This document shows positions 8,937 to 17,596 of a DNA stretch of 19,328 nt, in pieces. Numbering within the stretch: position 1 is the first letter of the stretch; the number at the start of each line of letters is the position of its first letter. This DNA comes from Asterionellopsis glacialis (Eukaryota; Bacillariophyta; Plagiogrammaphyceae; Rhaphoneidales; Asterionellopsidaceae): positions 1-19,328 of the forward strand of contig WKLE02000119.1 of the NCBI GenBank assembly GCA_014885115.2. Direction: 5' to 3'. A program made the position numbers and the translations under genes. The notes under the pieces were generated by a model that worked only from the letters and a program-made list of their open reading frames with translations, was not told the DNA's origin and did not search any database.

Positions 8937-8956
8937 TTGTGCATTCAAATGCACAA
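8937..8956. repeat. Perfect short hairpin
   Basis: TTGTGCAT and ATGCACAA arms around a TCAA loop, 136 bp after the stop of the 7242-8801 gene. It could be a 3' RNA structure or an element end. Eukaryotic transcription ends are not hairpin-dependent, so no terminator is claimed. Confidence 0.6.
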
Positions 8957-9899
8957 CTTTTTGAGATGTACATATATTAATATACAAAATTTGTGTGATG
9001 TCATACACAATAATTAGTATATTAAAATACATACTATTTGTGTATTAATTTACAAGGTTCACTTTATGTGACGTACTGAGATGTGGGTCAAAAAAGAACA
9101 CTGGTGTCATCAAAAAGAATTTCCACAACAATTAACTTACCTATTGGAACAACAATAATGGGGTTGTTGTGAGACCTTGTTTTTTTATCTTCAAAGAAAA
9201 GATTGAAATTTTGGAAAAAGTCTATCCTGCCATATTTGTGTGGGGAAGATTGTTGGGTGTGCATGAGCTTGTATGCATGATATGGCCATATTTGGTTTTC
9301 AACCAAATATAGGAAAAACAATAAAAAACAATATATCTAATGGAAAAGAATGATTCTGATGCATTCTGATGCTTTTCATTCATTTCTGAATCAAATGAAG
9401 AGTATCAATATTTGTGTACTAGGTTACTGAGTAATTTTAGAAGACTTACAAAAAATTCACAATTTCATTAAGTATTTTTTCGGAAAGTTCATCAGGTCTT
9501 ATAAGTAAAGGTAGGGATCCAAGCTCCCTGATTGACTAAATTTAGTGCCTCAGAGAGCTTTTCCCAAACCAGTCCTGAGATTTGCCAAATAGACAGTACC
9601 ATAATCAAAATGAATACTTAGAGAAGATACATACTGGTACATGGTAGTACCATACATTGTCTATAGGTCCTCTTGTACCTAGTTAATCTTTAGGTTCTAC
9701 CTGATACCTTGTACAGATAGTCAGTAGTAACTAATTAGTACCTGTGGTACATTGCAAGAGGTGTCAAAAAATCTTACCAGGTATGCTACGACCTACGAAA
9801 CAAGCATTTTTTGTGTTGGATCCCAAAGAATACCCAAAAGAACACTCTTTTTTTCAGGGGTAGTGCTAGGTTACTAATATTGTTTTTTAAATGAGTTTT

Positions 9900-9914
9900 A
9901 CACAAATTTTGTGT
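9900..9914. repeat. 15-bp palindrome
   Basis: ACACAAATTTTGTGT is a perfect inverted repeat around one central base. A 13-base part (ACACAAATTTTGT) also occurs inverted at about 8980-8993. Confidence 0.5.
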
Positions 9915-10087
9915 TTAATGAATCTAATTAGATGAATGACAAAAATAACATGGATAGACAAACAAAAAGTCTAATTATGAAAAATTATAATTTTTTTAAA
10001 CCTATATTGGAGGGATATGGCAGCACTTCCCAAATGGAAGATATCTCTTGATGCTGAAATACCTTGCACGTACTGTTTTAGCAAATA

Positions 10088-10119
10088 CCTTTAGTGTGAA
10101 ATCAGTTTCTTCCTACCAG
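10088..10119 (+). repeat. Left terminal inverted repeat of the mariner-like element
   Basis: Runs from CCTTTAGTGTGAAATC through CAGTTTCTTCCTACCAG. Against the reverse complement of 12013-12044 only positions 2, 6, 11 and 23 differ. Preceded by TA at 10086-10087. Confidence 0.88.
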
Positions 10120-10139
10120 GATTTTGTAGAAAAACATCT

Positions 10140-11815
10140 ATGATCTGGGGTATCCAAAATGTTTGGCATACACCCAGATTGCTGCATGGTATGCATCTCT
10201 AAATGACATGGTAAGTAATAGTGAAGATGCTGATCCTTTGTCTCCTTCAAATGCAGGTAGTAAAAAATATACAGATGAACTAGATAAAGAACATCCAGGG
10301 TATCTCCATGAATTGTTTTGATATGCAAAGGTTGTGAAGGGATCATTATCAACGTTCACTGAATTGGTAGAAACCACGAATAAAAAATCAGGAACTCCAG
10401 GTGAGCTATGTCCAACTATCTACTTATCTTGTAGTCAACTAACTACTTGGTTCTACCAACAAGGTGGAAAGGAATCAAGTCCTGTTGAAAAACCTTTGTT
10501 GACTGATGAACACAAACAAAATGAGTTGCTTGGGCTAGAAATTATTTCAATCTTATTGTAGATCCACTAAAACATGTTGCTTTTTAAGATTAGAAGTGGT
10601 TTTATACAACAAACCATTGTCAAAAGCTTACACTGTTACCTAAGGGACAATGAAATAGAGATTTCCAAATTCCAAAGGCCAAAGATCTGTTCATGGGGGT
10701 ATCCAGTCAAGGTTGGTTGTTGTGTTTTGTTTTGATTGAATGCTGACAAGTAGTACCCCATTTTAAAACAGGTGATGTATATGGGTGTAGTGGCTTGTCC
10801 AAATAAAGAAAAAAACTTTGATGGAAAAGTGTTTATGAAAAGGGTTATCAAACAAAAGGAAGTTGCAAACAGATCCAGGAAATCGCAGTTTTCAATTGAT
10901 ATACATGTCAATGATGAGTTGAATGGGGGGCGTTGGCACACAGTACTTTCCAATATTGCTGAGGACAATGAAGACGTTACTGTACAATATTCCTTGGATT
11001 TGTTGATTGACATGTATGATCTAGATGAGTCTGTAGCCAAGCAATTGAAATTTTATTATGTAACACATACAGGTGCTGATAAGAAGAAGAAAAGGTTTGT
11101 GGACTTGAATGATGATTAAGACTTGAATGAGTTGGGAAGGTTTGCCAATTTGGATAGGACACAGAAGGATTTGACTCTTGCAGATGTACAACTTTGTGTT
11201 AAATTGGAAAAGGGTGACAAAGTGGATGAGGATGTGTCTTGTGACTCTAAGTTTATGTTGAAATGGATTCCTGAAGTGGCCAAGGCTATGCAAGAAGTGT
11301 ATCATTGGATACCAGCAACCAAAAAATTGTAATTGGTGGTGGATAATGCTGAAGGTCACAGAACGGATAACGCAAAGGAATTATACACTAAAGAACTCAA
11401 CAAACATAACATTGAAACAATCTGGCAGGTACCAAGGTCATCATAGATGAACATGCTAGATTTGGGAGTTTGGATACACATTCAAGCAGCTGTGATGAGG
11501 GTTCACCATAATCCCCACTGCCATCATGATGCATTGGCTAAGAGTGTAGATGATGTATGGGAAAACTATTTAAATGAAAGGGTTTTGAAAATGTTCATGG
11601 ACAATTGAAAGTTGTTTTACAGTCAATTGTAATGGACGACAGTGGCAATAAGCTTGTGGAGGATCACAGGGGGGAGCTTTTCTGAGATGCAACATTTGTT
11701 GATCTCACATATGTAGATGATGACCAAAACATTATAATAAATATAGACATGGATGACCAGGAAACTGGTGATGACCATCCTATTGACAATGAGTCTCACA
11801 TAGAATAATAAAAGT
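10140..11815 (+). pseudogene. Tc1/mariner-like DDE transposase, degenerate
   Basis: The N-terminal part (about 10140-10560) reads YDLGYPKCLAYTQIAAWYAS and, before the linker, KPLLTDEHKQNELLGL, the 'KP.LT..NK..R' block that in this superfamily precedes the catalytic core. The first catalytic Asp is codon 10588-10590 in F-stop-D-stop-KWFY, clearly a broken DEKWFY block with the Glu codon turned to TAG (10591-10593). An intron (10711-10771) is followed by VMYMGVVACPNKEKNFDGK and an open frame to 11119. After a TAA the frame continues DLNELGRFANLDRTQKDLTL to a TAA at 11330-11332. The second catalytic Asp (11342-11344) is in VVDNAEGHR; the third (11459-11461) in MNMLDLGVW, with 38 residues between them. 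A TAG (11444-11446) lies just before it. The tail becomes acidic up to about 11807. The enzyme would cut at the TIRs and join into TA. This copy is dead. Confidence 0.82.
10711..10771 (+). other. Spliceosomal intron (61 bp) in the transposase gene
   Basis: Donor AAG|GTTGGT at 10711, acceptor TTTTAAAACAG ending at 10771. Joining gives GYPVK|VMYMGVVACP, matching the 'PKVMFL..V' block expected after DEKWFY in this family. The donor is not a strong consensus, so the exact 5' site is less sure than the acceptor. Confidence 0.5.
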
Positions 11816-12012
11816 TACCACCATCAACATTATTTCTTTGACTACTTTTACAGAATTTTCATAAAAAAAAATGTGAGAGTTTTTATGTTCTATGGGGTAC
11901 ATCAACACATAGGATTGTGCGTGCATTGATAAGTAAAGATACATTACTTAGGAGCTGATGACATGTCCACTGATTCCACAAAAATTTCCTGTATGTACTT
12001 TTAAACAGGTTT

Positions 12013-12044
12013 CTGGTAGAAAGAAACTGATTTGACACAAAACG
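12013..12044 (-). repeat. Right terminal inverted repeat of the mariner-like element
   Basis: Plus strand runs CTGGTAGAAAGAAACTGATT to GACACAAAACG, the inverse of 10088-10119 with four differences. Followed by TA at 12045-12046. Confidence 0.88.
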
Positions 12045-12048
12045 TACA

Positions 12049-12126
12049 GGTAGGTCCTACTAGGATTAGTCCTCTAGGACCTAGGGGTTGCTGGGAGATC
12101 AGTTTCTGCGGATCCTAACATTAGAG
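12049..12126 (+). repeat. Inverted-pair repeat, copy A (partner 17597-17667 on the other strand)
   Basis: GGTAGGTCCT, then a palindromic insert, then GGGGTTGCTGGGAGATCAG, TTTC, GGAT and AACATTAGAG are collinear with the reverse complement of 17597-17667. The longest identical run is CTGGGAGATCAGTTTC. Copy A has about 14 extra bases near its start and lacks about 11 bases before AACATTAGAG. It begins just outside the TA of the mariner-like element. Confidence 0.75.
12051..12083. repeat. Imperfect hairpin inside copy A
   Basis: TAGGTCCTACTAGGA at 12051-12065 pairs with TCCTCTAGGACCTA at 12070-12083 with one gap and one mismatch. Confidence 0.55.
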
Positions 12127-12300
12127 ATTTTGAGTTACTATGGAAAAAGAGTACTCTAGAAAAAACACCATAAAATAACATTCTGGACCCCAATTTTCAG
12201 GAAAATTTTGTTTTTCCAGTCATTCTTATTATAATAAAGACAAACATACAAAGTTTCCTGAAACCATTCCTTTGGTTTGTTGTTTTGCAATTTTGGGGTC
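12127..12300. other. No supported gene
   Basis: AT-rich sequence between the copy-A repeat and the minus-strand relic; only short reading frames in both directions and nothing recognisable. Confidence 0.4.
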
Positions 12301-13290
12301 AAACTGGCAGATTTACACCAGTTTGGGCTCAAATCTCTCAAAAAGAATACACAAACAAATATTTTTACTATTGATTTTTAAGTACATTTCAACTTCAACA
12401 GGTAATGATCCCCACATGATGGAGAGAGTTTGGTTGGAGGGAGTTCTGTAGAGTATGTTCACTTTCAGAACACCAGCTGACACCTTCCTTTTTACTGACC
12501 AGTACATTGTCATGTTCACAACCACTCTTCTTCTTCTCTCCTCCTTCATCATTCTAGCCTAGTAATGGTACAAATTGGGCAGTTGCAGGCAGACTGCACA
12601 TAGGGTGTAACAGTGTATGCTTGTTGAGTAAAGGAGCACTACCATCCAACAATTTTTTGTTGTCTCCAGCATCTTCCTTCAACTTGTTCTTGTCATTGCT
12701 CATGAGTTGTACCTTATAGTTGTTGGATGGTGGTAAACACATTCTAGTGTCATTGGAACCCACACTATCACCATCTTTTTTTACAGTCTTGATAATTACA
12801 GTTTTTAAGTCTCTTGATTTGTTTTTTGGCCCTTGTATTAAGTTGATGCAGTGATGCTGGTTTTTTTAGGGTTTCTTTGACAGCAGCAGAAAGGTTAGGT
12901 AAGTAGAATATGCTTCCATTTGAATCAACTAAGACATCCTCTCCAATGATTGGAGAAGAGTGGTCATCAAAACATTCAAAGAATGCCTTCATGTCATTAT
13001 TTAAACTCAACATAGCTCATGTATAAACTGATATGAGAGTGATTGTGCTTCCACTCACCTTCAAGTTTTTTGTACTTCCTGTTCCACTCTTCCTTCTCCA
13101 GCACTACCTCATGAGCATACAACTTGGCAGTGTATTTGCTAATGTGATGCATGGCTTTGTTGTTACGTTTGACTTGGTCACATAACTCCTTCCTAGTCAT
13201 TTTCATAATAATCCTGTTGTTGTCACCATCAAAACTAAAATTGGGAACTAGATGGGCAAGTCTTGCATCATGTGAAGTTTTGGAACTCAT
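12301..13290 (-). pseudogene. Unrecognised minus-strand gene relic, basic and coiled-coil-like
   Basis: A plausible start is ATG at 13288-13290 (MSSKTSHDARLAHLVPNFSF). It reads a charged, probably helical segment (KMTRKELCDQVKRNNKAMHH, KEEWNRKYKKLEGEWKHN), then shifts frame near 13010. It continues MLSLNNDMKAFFECFDDHSS, EDVLVDSNGSIFYLPNLSAA and AKKQIKRLKNCN, and shifts again in an A-run at about 12776-12784. It then reads DGDSVGSNDTRMCLPPSN through PMCSLPATAQFVPLLG to a TAG near 12555. A further open frame (12552-12313) starts MMKEERRRRVVV and is less convincing. Both shifts are small and one is in a homopolymer, so the sequence may have been coding recently. No family recognised. Divergently oriented to the plus-strand relics from about 13.6 kb. 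Confidence 0.4.
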
Positions 13291-13640
13291 TATTTGGCAG
13301 GGATTATAATTACACAACAATCAGTGACAAGTGTATCTGAATTTATGAGGCAACAATCAACATCAAAGAGTGCTGAGAAATTGATATGCCAAGCAACAAT
13401 GCTAACGTTAGTGTCATCTCTTAATCAAATCATGTTGCTTGTGTGTGGTTTACTAAACAAAGATACAGAATTTTTCCTACATGTATCAGTTATTTTACTA
13501 GCAAAGTTCTTTCTGGAGAAACAATACTCATCATTTCATTATTTCATACAACAATAAACCTTTCATTATGGTACTTCATAACTTCATAAGAACAGAAAAA
13601 TGACAATGAATAACCTCTGTGCACACTTTTTTGAACAAGT
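13291..13640. other. Possible divergent intergenic region
   Basis: This lies between the start of the minus-strand relic and the plus-strand relics. A plus-strand open frame (13294-13557) partly overlaps the start of the minus gene, is hydrophobic in its second half, and has no recognisable motif. I do not call it a gene. 13540-13620 is AT-rich with TTCATTA/CATAA words. Confidence 0.3.
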
Positions 13641-13648
13641 CATGAACA

Positions 13649-14173
13649 ATGCTTCTATTGTCATACACAAGAAGGTATACAGGTCCTCTACCTGTTTACA
13701 TTTTTTACTTCCTCTTCATATTTGTTGCAAGAATTGTTCCAAAATATATTCAAAATTTGTCAAAAAGCCAAATTACCAACGCAAAAATGGACGTGATTTG
13801 CAATGTTCTCAGCCATGGAACCAAACCAAATACAAGAGTTGCGCATTTTGTAACAAGGTAGAAAGATGTACAAGAGTATATATCCAAAATCACAGGAGTT
13901 CCATTTTGTTTAGCAGATGAGGAAGACTATCCAATGACAGATGAGATGGACATCATTGGAGATAATGATCAATCCTCCCAAAGTACTCTTTTTGCAAATG
14001 ACATTATTAGCAGTACTTTAGCAGATCATAATTGCATGGAAGTAGCAGAGGAGGAAGAGGATTTGATTGGAGAATCAGAAGACCAACAAGAATTTACTCC
14101 GCCAGAATTAATTGCTCCTGACCTTTCTACAGTTGCAGTTATACCATCACCTGTGCCAGTTAATCAAAAGTGA
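13649..14173 (+). pseudogene. Unrecognised plus-strand relic with acidic C-terminus
   Basis: A single frame with one TAG (13859-13861). It reads NAKMDVICNVLSHGTKPNTR, AHFVTR-stop-KDVQEYISKI, FCLADEEDYPMTDEMDIIGD, VAEEEEDLIGESEDQQEFTP and ends PSPVPVNQK before TGA at 14171-14173. The upstream part is hydrophobic and may not belong. In the overlapping frame CAFCNKVERC forms a zinc-finger-like Cys cluster, so the true frame through 13790-13860 is uncertain. No family recognised. The acidic, proline-rich end suggests a regulatory or linker segment rather than an enzyme core. Confidence 0.35.
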
Positions 14174-14343
14174 AAACAAAATGAACAGGATGATGTCAGG
14201 TTGGCATATTCAAGATTGCACCCCAGAAAATAGCATAGTGTTCTAATATTTAAAAAATTGAATGGAATGAAAATAATTGTCAAAATAAGAGTCTACATTC
14301 AAATACATACTCACATGATGCACAAGAAATTGTAGGTCACTTA

Positions 14344-15354
14344 AATGTCATTTCAAAACAGAATTTGTCACAAGCAAGGGGCATACACTTGAATGTGTAC
14401 TTGAAATGGATGATTTCAAAAAAGACAACCCTAAAAAGGAATTGACAGAAGAACATTTTCTTGATAAACAAATTGTGGGAAATATAAAAAGATTTATACT
14501 ACATTACAAAAGGATTTAAAAAGGGAGGTACATGCTCTCTTCCTTCACAACAAGCAGTTGATTCTATCCTGACAGCAGTTTCATTAAATGAGAAAAATAA
14601 AGAAAATATTTATCCACATCAGATTGCACAGGCAATTGGTTCAAATCATCATTCAGTTCAGTCAGCAAAAGAATCTGCTAGTTATTTGATAGAAAATGAT
14701 CAAGCCTTAGAAGGGAAAAAAAGAACTATGCAAAAAGTTTATATTCAGATTATTGCAAATCCATTTATTTAAAAAATTTGTTGATGTGACTTGTACTCTA
14801 GACTAGATACCAACAGGTATTCAAGAAGGACTGTCAAGAATCATTTTACTGGTGAAACAGAAAAGATTCTATAACTTGTTTGGCTAGTTCTTGGAAAAGA
14901 AAGTCAATACAAAAAATTTGTTGAGTCATCACTTTATTCCAACTTCCAACATCGCCACTCAGGTTACACCATTGGATTGGCCATGTTTCAAAAACACCTG
15001 TGCCCCACCATCAGTGATCCTACTCCCAAATCATGTGTTGATAAAAAAACCAGCTCTGTTCAACATTATTCATGGGCTCTTTTGTTGTATTTAGAACAAC
15101 CTTCAATCAAAAATGCTCTTCAAAAATTTGAACCAGAAGATGATTGTTGTGGTCTTGATTATGAAAAAAATGTCTCATCAAGTGCAACAGACATTTGTGA
15201 GACAGTTTGTTGCAAACATACAGAAATGGATGAGTTACAGTATGAAAAACAAAACAAGGGGAAGTACCCACATACCCAAGATGATACCATACAACTGAAC
15301 ACATGGTGCAGTAGGAGAGTTGCAAGACTCACGCAAAATGTCAATCAACCGTAG
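14344..15354 (+). pseudogene. Unclassified Cys-rich transposon-associated ORF relic
   Basis: Three readable blocks in shifting frames. First, 14344-14518: KCHFKTEFVTSKGHTLECVL and DKQIVGNIKRFILHYKRI, then TAA. Second, about 14520-14770: PSQQAVDSILTAVSLN and PHQIAQAIGSNHHSVQSAKE, the latter patterned like a helix-turn-helix ('IA..IG....SV..A'). Third, 14977-15354: KHLCPTISDPTPKSCVDKKT, SSVQHYSWALLLYLEQPSI, a downstream VCCKH and LNTWCSRR, ending at TAG 15352-15354. Blocks of the type 'CP...DP...SCVD....L.HY' followed by 'CC' and 'W.C' are, as I recall, widespread in diatom transposon-like ORFs with an N-terminal helix-turn-helix, but I cannot name a described superfamily. Possibly a DNA-binding transposase. 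Sequence 14174-14343 between this and the previous relic is too broken to assign. Confidence 0.45.
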
Positions 15355-15860
15355 TATGGACGGACCGTGATGCAATGACGTCACAAACCAGGACAGATGT
15401 GATGACGTGATGATGTCATCACATGGGCAGACGAGATGACATGATGATGTCATCAAGCAGACAGACACAAACATGCAGTGATGCGCTGCGTTCATGCAAA
15501 CGCTGACATCACGAGTGAAGCGCATTGAATTCCACTCCACAGCAGAAGCATGATACGTCACACCAGAACACAGTGATGCGCCAACTTGGCACCTTCCGAT
15601 TGGCTGCCTTGGGGAGTTCAGTTCACATGTCAAAACCAAACTCTATTCGAATCCAACAAACTCTAAGTAGATCCATTGTAGGATCCCATACTGCAATTGG
15701 GTCGAGAAGACAAATTGGTGAATTGTTGGGTATTTTTAGCAACTAGTTAAACTAGCCCATAATTTATTCAAACTAACAAAACTTAATCTATTTTTACCTA
15801 ACTTTTCAATATTGTTGTCAGCATAGTGCATAGTGTTAACACTCCATGCAAAAAGCAGTA
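15355..15860 (+). repeat. Probable 5' LTR and leader of an LTR retrotransposon
   Basis: Base composition changes abruptly at about 15355 from AT-rich to GC-richer DNA. A cluster of TGACG-type words follows: a perfect TGACGTCA at 15376-15383, TGATGTCA at 15411-15418 and 15445-15452, and TACGTCA at about 15554. An inverted CCAAT box (ATTGG, 15599-15603) lies further down, and gag starts at 15902. Position, composition and regulatory density fit an LTR plus leader. Exact LTR ends, a primer-binding site and a TATA box could not be fixed, and no second copy of this sequence lies in the window to define the LTR. Confidence 0.55.
15376..15466 (+). promoter_or_regulatory. Cluster of CRE-like bZIP sites with a 34-bp tandem duplication
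   Basis: TGACGTCA at 15376-15383 is a perfect CRE palindrome. Two 34-bp units (15401-15434 and 15435-15468) each begin GATGAC and contain ATGATGTCATC. Such sites bind bZIP factors in eukaryotes, and a CRE-like motif in the LTR has been described for a diatom retrotransposon. Here regulation is inferred from motifs only. Confidence 0.5.
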
Positions 15861-15901
15861 AGTTACTATCCAATCTAATTCCGATCTAATCCAACTTAAA
15901 C

Positions 15902-17010
15902 ATGAAAGTCGTTACTCCTAACCAAGGCAATGGCCGAAGCTACCTGCCGCCTCCAATCCCGTTCAAAATTTCGAGTACAGAAGAGCAGCAGCTAGCTAAA
16001 GCGCAGTACATGAAAGTTAGCCTGTTGTTGAATCCTGGAGACCAAAACTCCAAAGAGAAGTATACTATGGAGTTTCCGTACTTTAGTCATGGATCTCCTA
16101 GAGAACTACTGGACTGGTTCAATAACCTGGACCAAGTGATTTGCGGTCAACGCATCATGACCGGGCCCGCTCACTACTCAATGTCCCGTGCATTACTACG
16201 CAGAGAAGGTCTGCGTGTATTCAATGCTGCACAGTGGAGCACTTCAAGTTGGTCAGAAACGACCTCAAGAAGCATTTTTTCCCACTTAAGGCACTCATGA
16301 AGCAGAAACGCTATATGCGCCGATTCCTCAGGAAGCCACATGAACTAACGTCCAAAGAGTACCAAGCTGCTCTCCACATGCTTAATGGCTACTTAGAGAA
16401 GTTCCCTGGAGCAGACGAGAACTCAAAACTCTCCAACAAAGAATTACTAGAGATCCTTCAATTAGAAATTCCCACTACTTGGAGTAAGGAAATGACCCGT
16501 CAAGGATTTGATCCTCAGGACAAAGGCCTGCCAGCATTGCTGGAATTTCTGGAGTGTATAGAAGTTACGGACGACATAGGAGACCCGTCAAGCCCTAAAA
16601 CCAAAGATAAACCACCTCATAAGGAAAGACCTAACAATCCAACAAATGGCTGAGATGGTAAAGATCATAAGGTGAATAAAGGCAAGCGCAAGCACTGTAA
16701 GATTCACAAAAACAGTTCACACAATACCAGCAAATGTCGTTCCTTAGACAAGTATATTGATCAACATCAGAAAGATGGTGGCAAGGAAGAACAGCCAAAG
16801 TACAAGCGCCCGTGGTACAACAAGTACCACAAGCAGTAATTGAACACCATCGCGGTTCAAGTCAAATACTTATTGACTAAGCACTTGTCTAGTAAAAACA
16901 AGCACAAACGCGATGATACCGACAAGAATTCTGATGATACCGATACTGATGTAGAACAACGCTACAACTTCAACTTCAATACCTTAAGTATCGATAGTGA
17001 TGAGGAATGA
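15902..17010 (+). pseudogene. LTR retrotransposon Gag, degenerate
   Basis: The start ATG (15902) opens MKVVTPNQGNGRSYLPPPIP. The capsid-like region follows: PYFSHGSPRELLDWFNNLDQ, VICGQRIMTGPAHYSMSRAL. A frame change, probably with a small deletion, lies at about 16225-16232. The second frame continues VEHFKLVRNDLKKHFFPLKA, MKQKRYMRRFLRKPHELTSK and a FDPQ region. After TGA 16651-16653 the same frame goes on with a C-x2-H-x4-H-x4-C knuckle (CKIHKNSSHNTSKC, 16696-16737), then TAA 16837-16839, and ends acidic (SIDSDEE) at TGA 17008-17010. This layout matches the Gag of diatom Ty3/gypsy-like elements as I know them: a YMRRFLRKP block, a CHHC-type knuckle instead of CCHC, and an acidic tail. Gag would package element RNA in cytoplasmic particles. 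One shift and two stops make this copy non-functional. No protease, RT or integrase follows. Confidence 0.85.
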
Positions 17011-17596
17011 GATAATACCCCCAATGGTTAGTTGAAAAAAAAATGAAATGGAACAAAATGAGAGGTTGAAAGGCAACAGTACTTACAGATTAGATAGCAG
17101 ATATTTTTTTACGTTGTTGAAACAAAAGAGCAACAAATAACATTAGAAAAAGATCATCCAGGAGAAATACTCCTGTGTGACAGGGTAAGATATTAGATAC
17201 AAAAGGAAGGAAATACGTGGAAAACACCACACATTACATGAGATCTGTTCTGTGGACAAAAAAAAGAAAAAGAACAAATTGGAAAATAACAAAAATTTTC
17301 TTTGAAAACTTCTTTCATTCCCTGTTTGTGTATTCATTGCAGAGCTGGACAAGATTCAAACAGCGACTTACCAGACTTGTGCAAATACAAGAATATGCGG
17401 AAGACAAAGGTGGTAACAATTACCTGCGACAGAGTAATGGCCGACGGAGCCGGTGCTCATGGTGACGACCACGCTGAGAACTGAGAAAAGAGTAGTAAAT
17501 AAAAAATAAAGCAATTTGAGAATCGTTCGTATAATTCTACGTTGTGTGGGCATATAAAGATATGGTGGAGAAGGACAAGAACGGTGGTGTCATGCG
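17011..17596. other. Mostly non-coding junction between the gag remnant and host-like sequence
   Basis: No pol sequence follows gag. The minus strand has an open frame from 17553 beginning MPTQRRIIRTILKLLYFLFT, a basic start then a hydrophobic stretch that could be a signal or membrane anchor. It continues VVTMSTGSVGHYSVA, where a GCAG|GTAATT splice-donor-like site occurs (about 17424), with acceptor-like TTTTTGTCCACAG at about 17254. This could be the 5' end of a minus-strand host gene interrupted by the retrotransposon, but it is too short to support. Nothing else recognised. Confidence 0.25.

Larger units (their letters stand above)
8802..10085. other. AT-rich non-coding stretch
   Basis: No convincing coding. 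8802-9060 is the 3' flank of the preceding gene with several small palindromes. A 77-codon minus-strand open frame at 9088-9321 has no support. 9590-9790 is unusually rich in GTACC/GGTAC words, including AGTACCTGTGGTACATTG, and contains TAGGTCCTCTTGTACCTAG at 9664-9682, a hairpin-like word also echoed at 12051. This stretch may be a non-autonomous element or the end of one, but no clear boundaries are seen. Confidence 0.4.
10088..12044 (+). mobile_element. Complete Tc1/mariner-like transposon, 1957 bp, inactivated
   Basis: The element is delimited by 32-bp terminal inverted repeats (10088-10119 and 12013-12044) that match at 28 of 32 positions. Each is flanked directly by TA (10086-10087 and 12045-12046), the target-site duplication expected for Tc1/mariner insertion. 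Inside lies one degenerate plus-strand transposase gene with an intron and catalytic-region motifs. Element length is typical for the superfamily. The transposase is broken by several stops and shifts, so the copy could move only with a transposase supplied from elsewhere. TIRs, TA and gene are all read directly. Confidence 0.88.

Noticed and set aside
8937..8956. Hairpin as a transcription terminator
   Set aside because: The organism is eukaryotic by its introns; hairpin terminators are not expected, so only the structure is reported.
9088..9321. 77-codon minus-strand open frame
   Set aside because: No motif, no continuation in other frames, composition like the flanking AT-rich DNA.
6820..9790. 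Possible terminal inverted repeats around the 7242-8801 gene (GGTAGGTATTATAC / AGTACCAGGTAG versus the GTACC-rich stretch)
   Set aside because: Only scattered 5-8 base matches when aligned by eye, with no consistent register and no target duplication.
15235..15639. Minus-strand 134-codon open frame
   Set aside because: Spans the boundary between the Cys-rich relic and the LTR-like leader, so it is a chance frame made from repeated GATGATGTCATC words.
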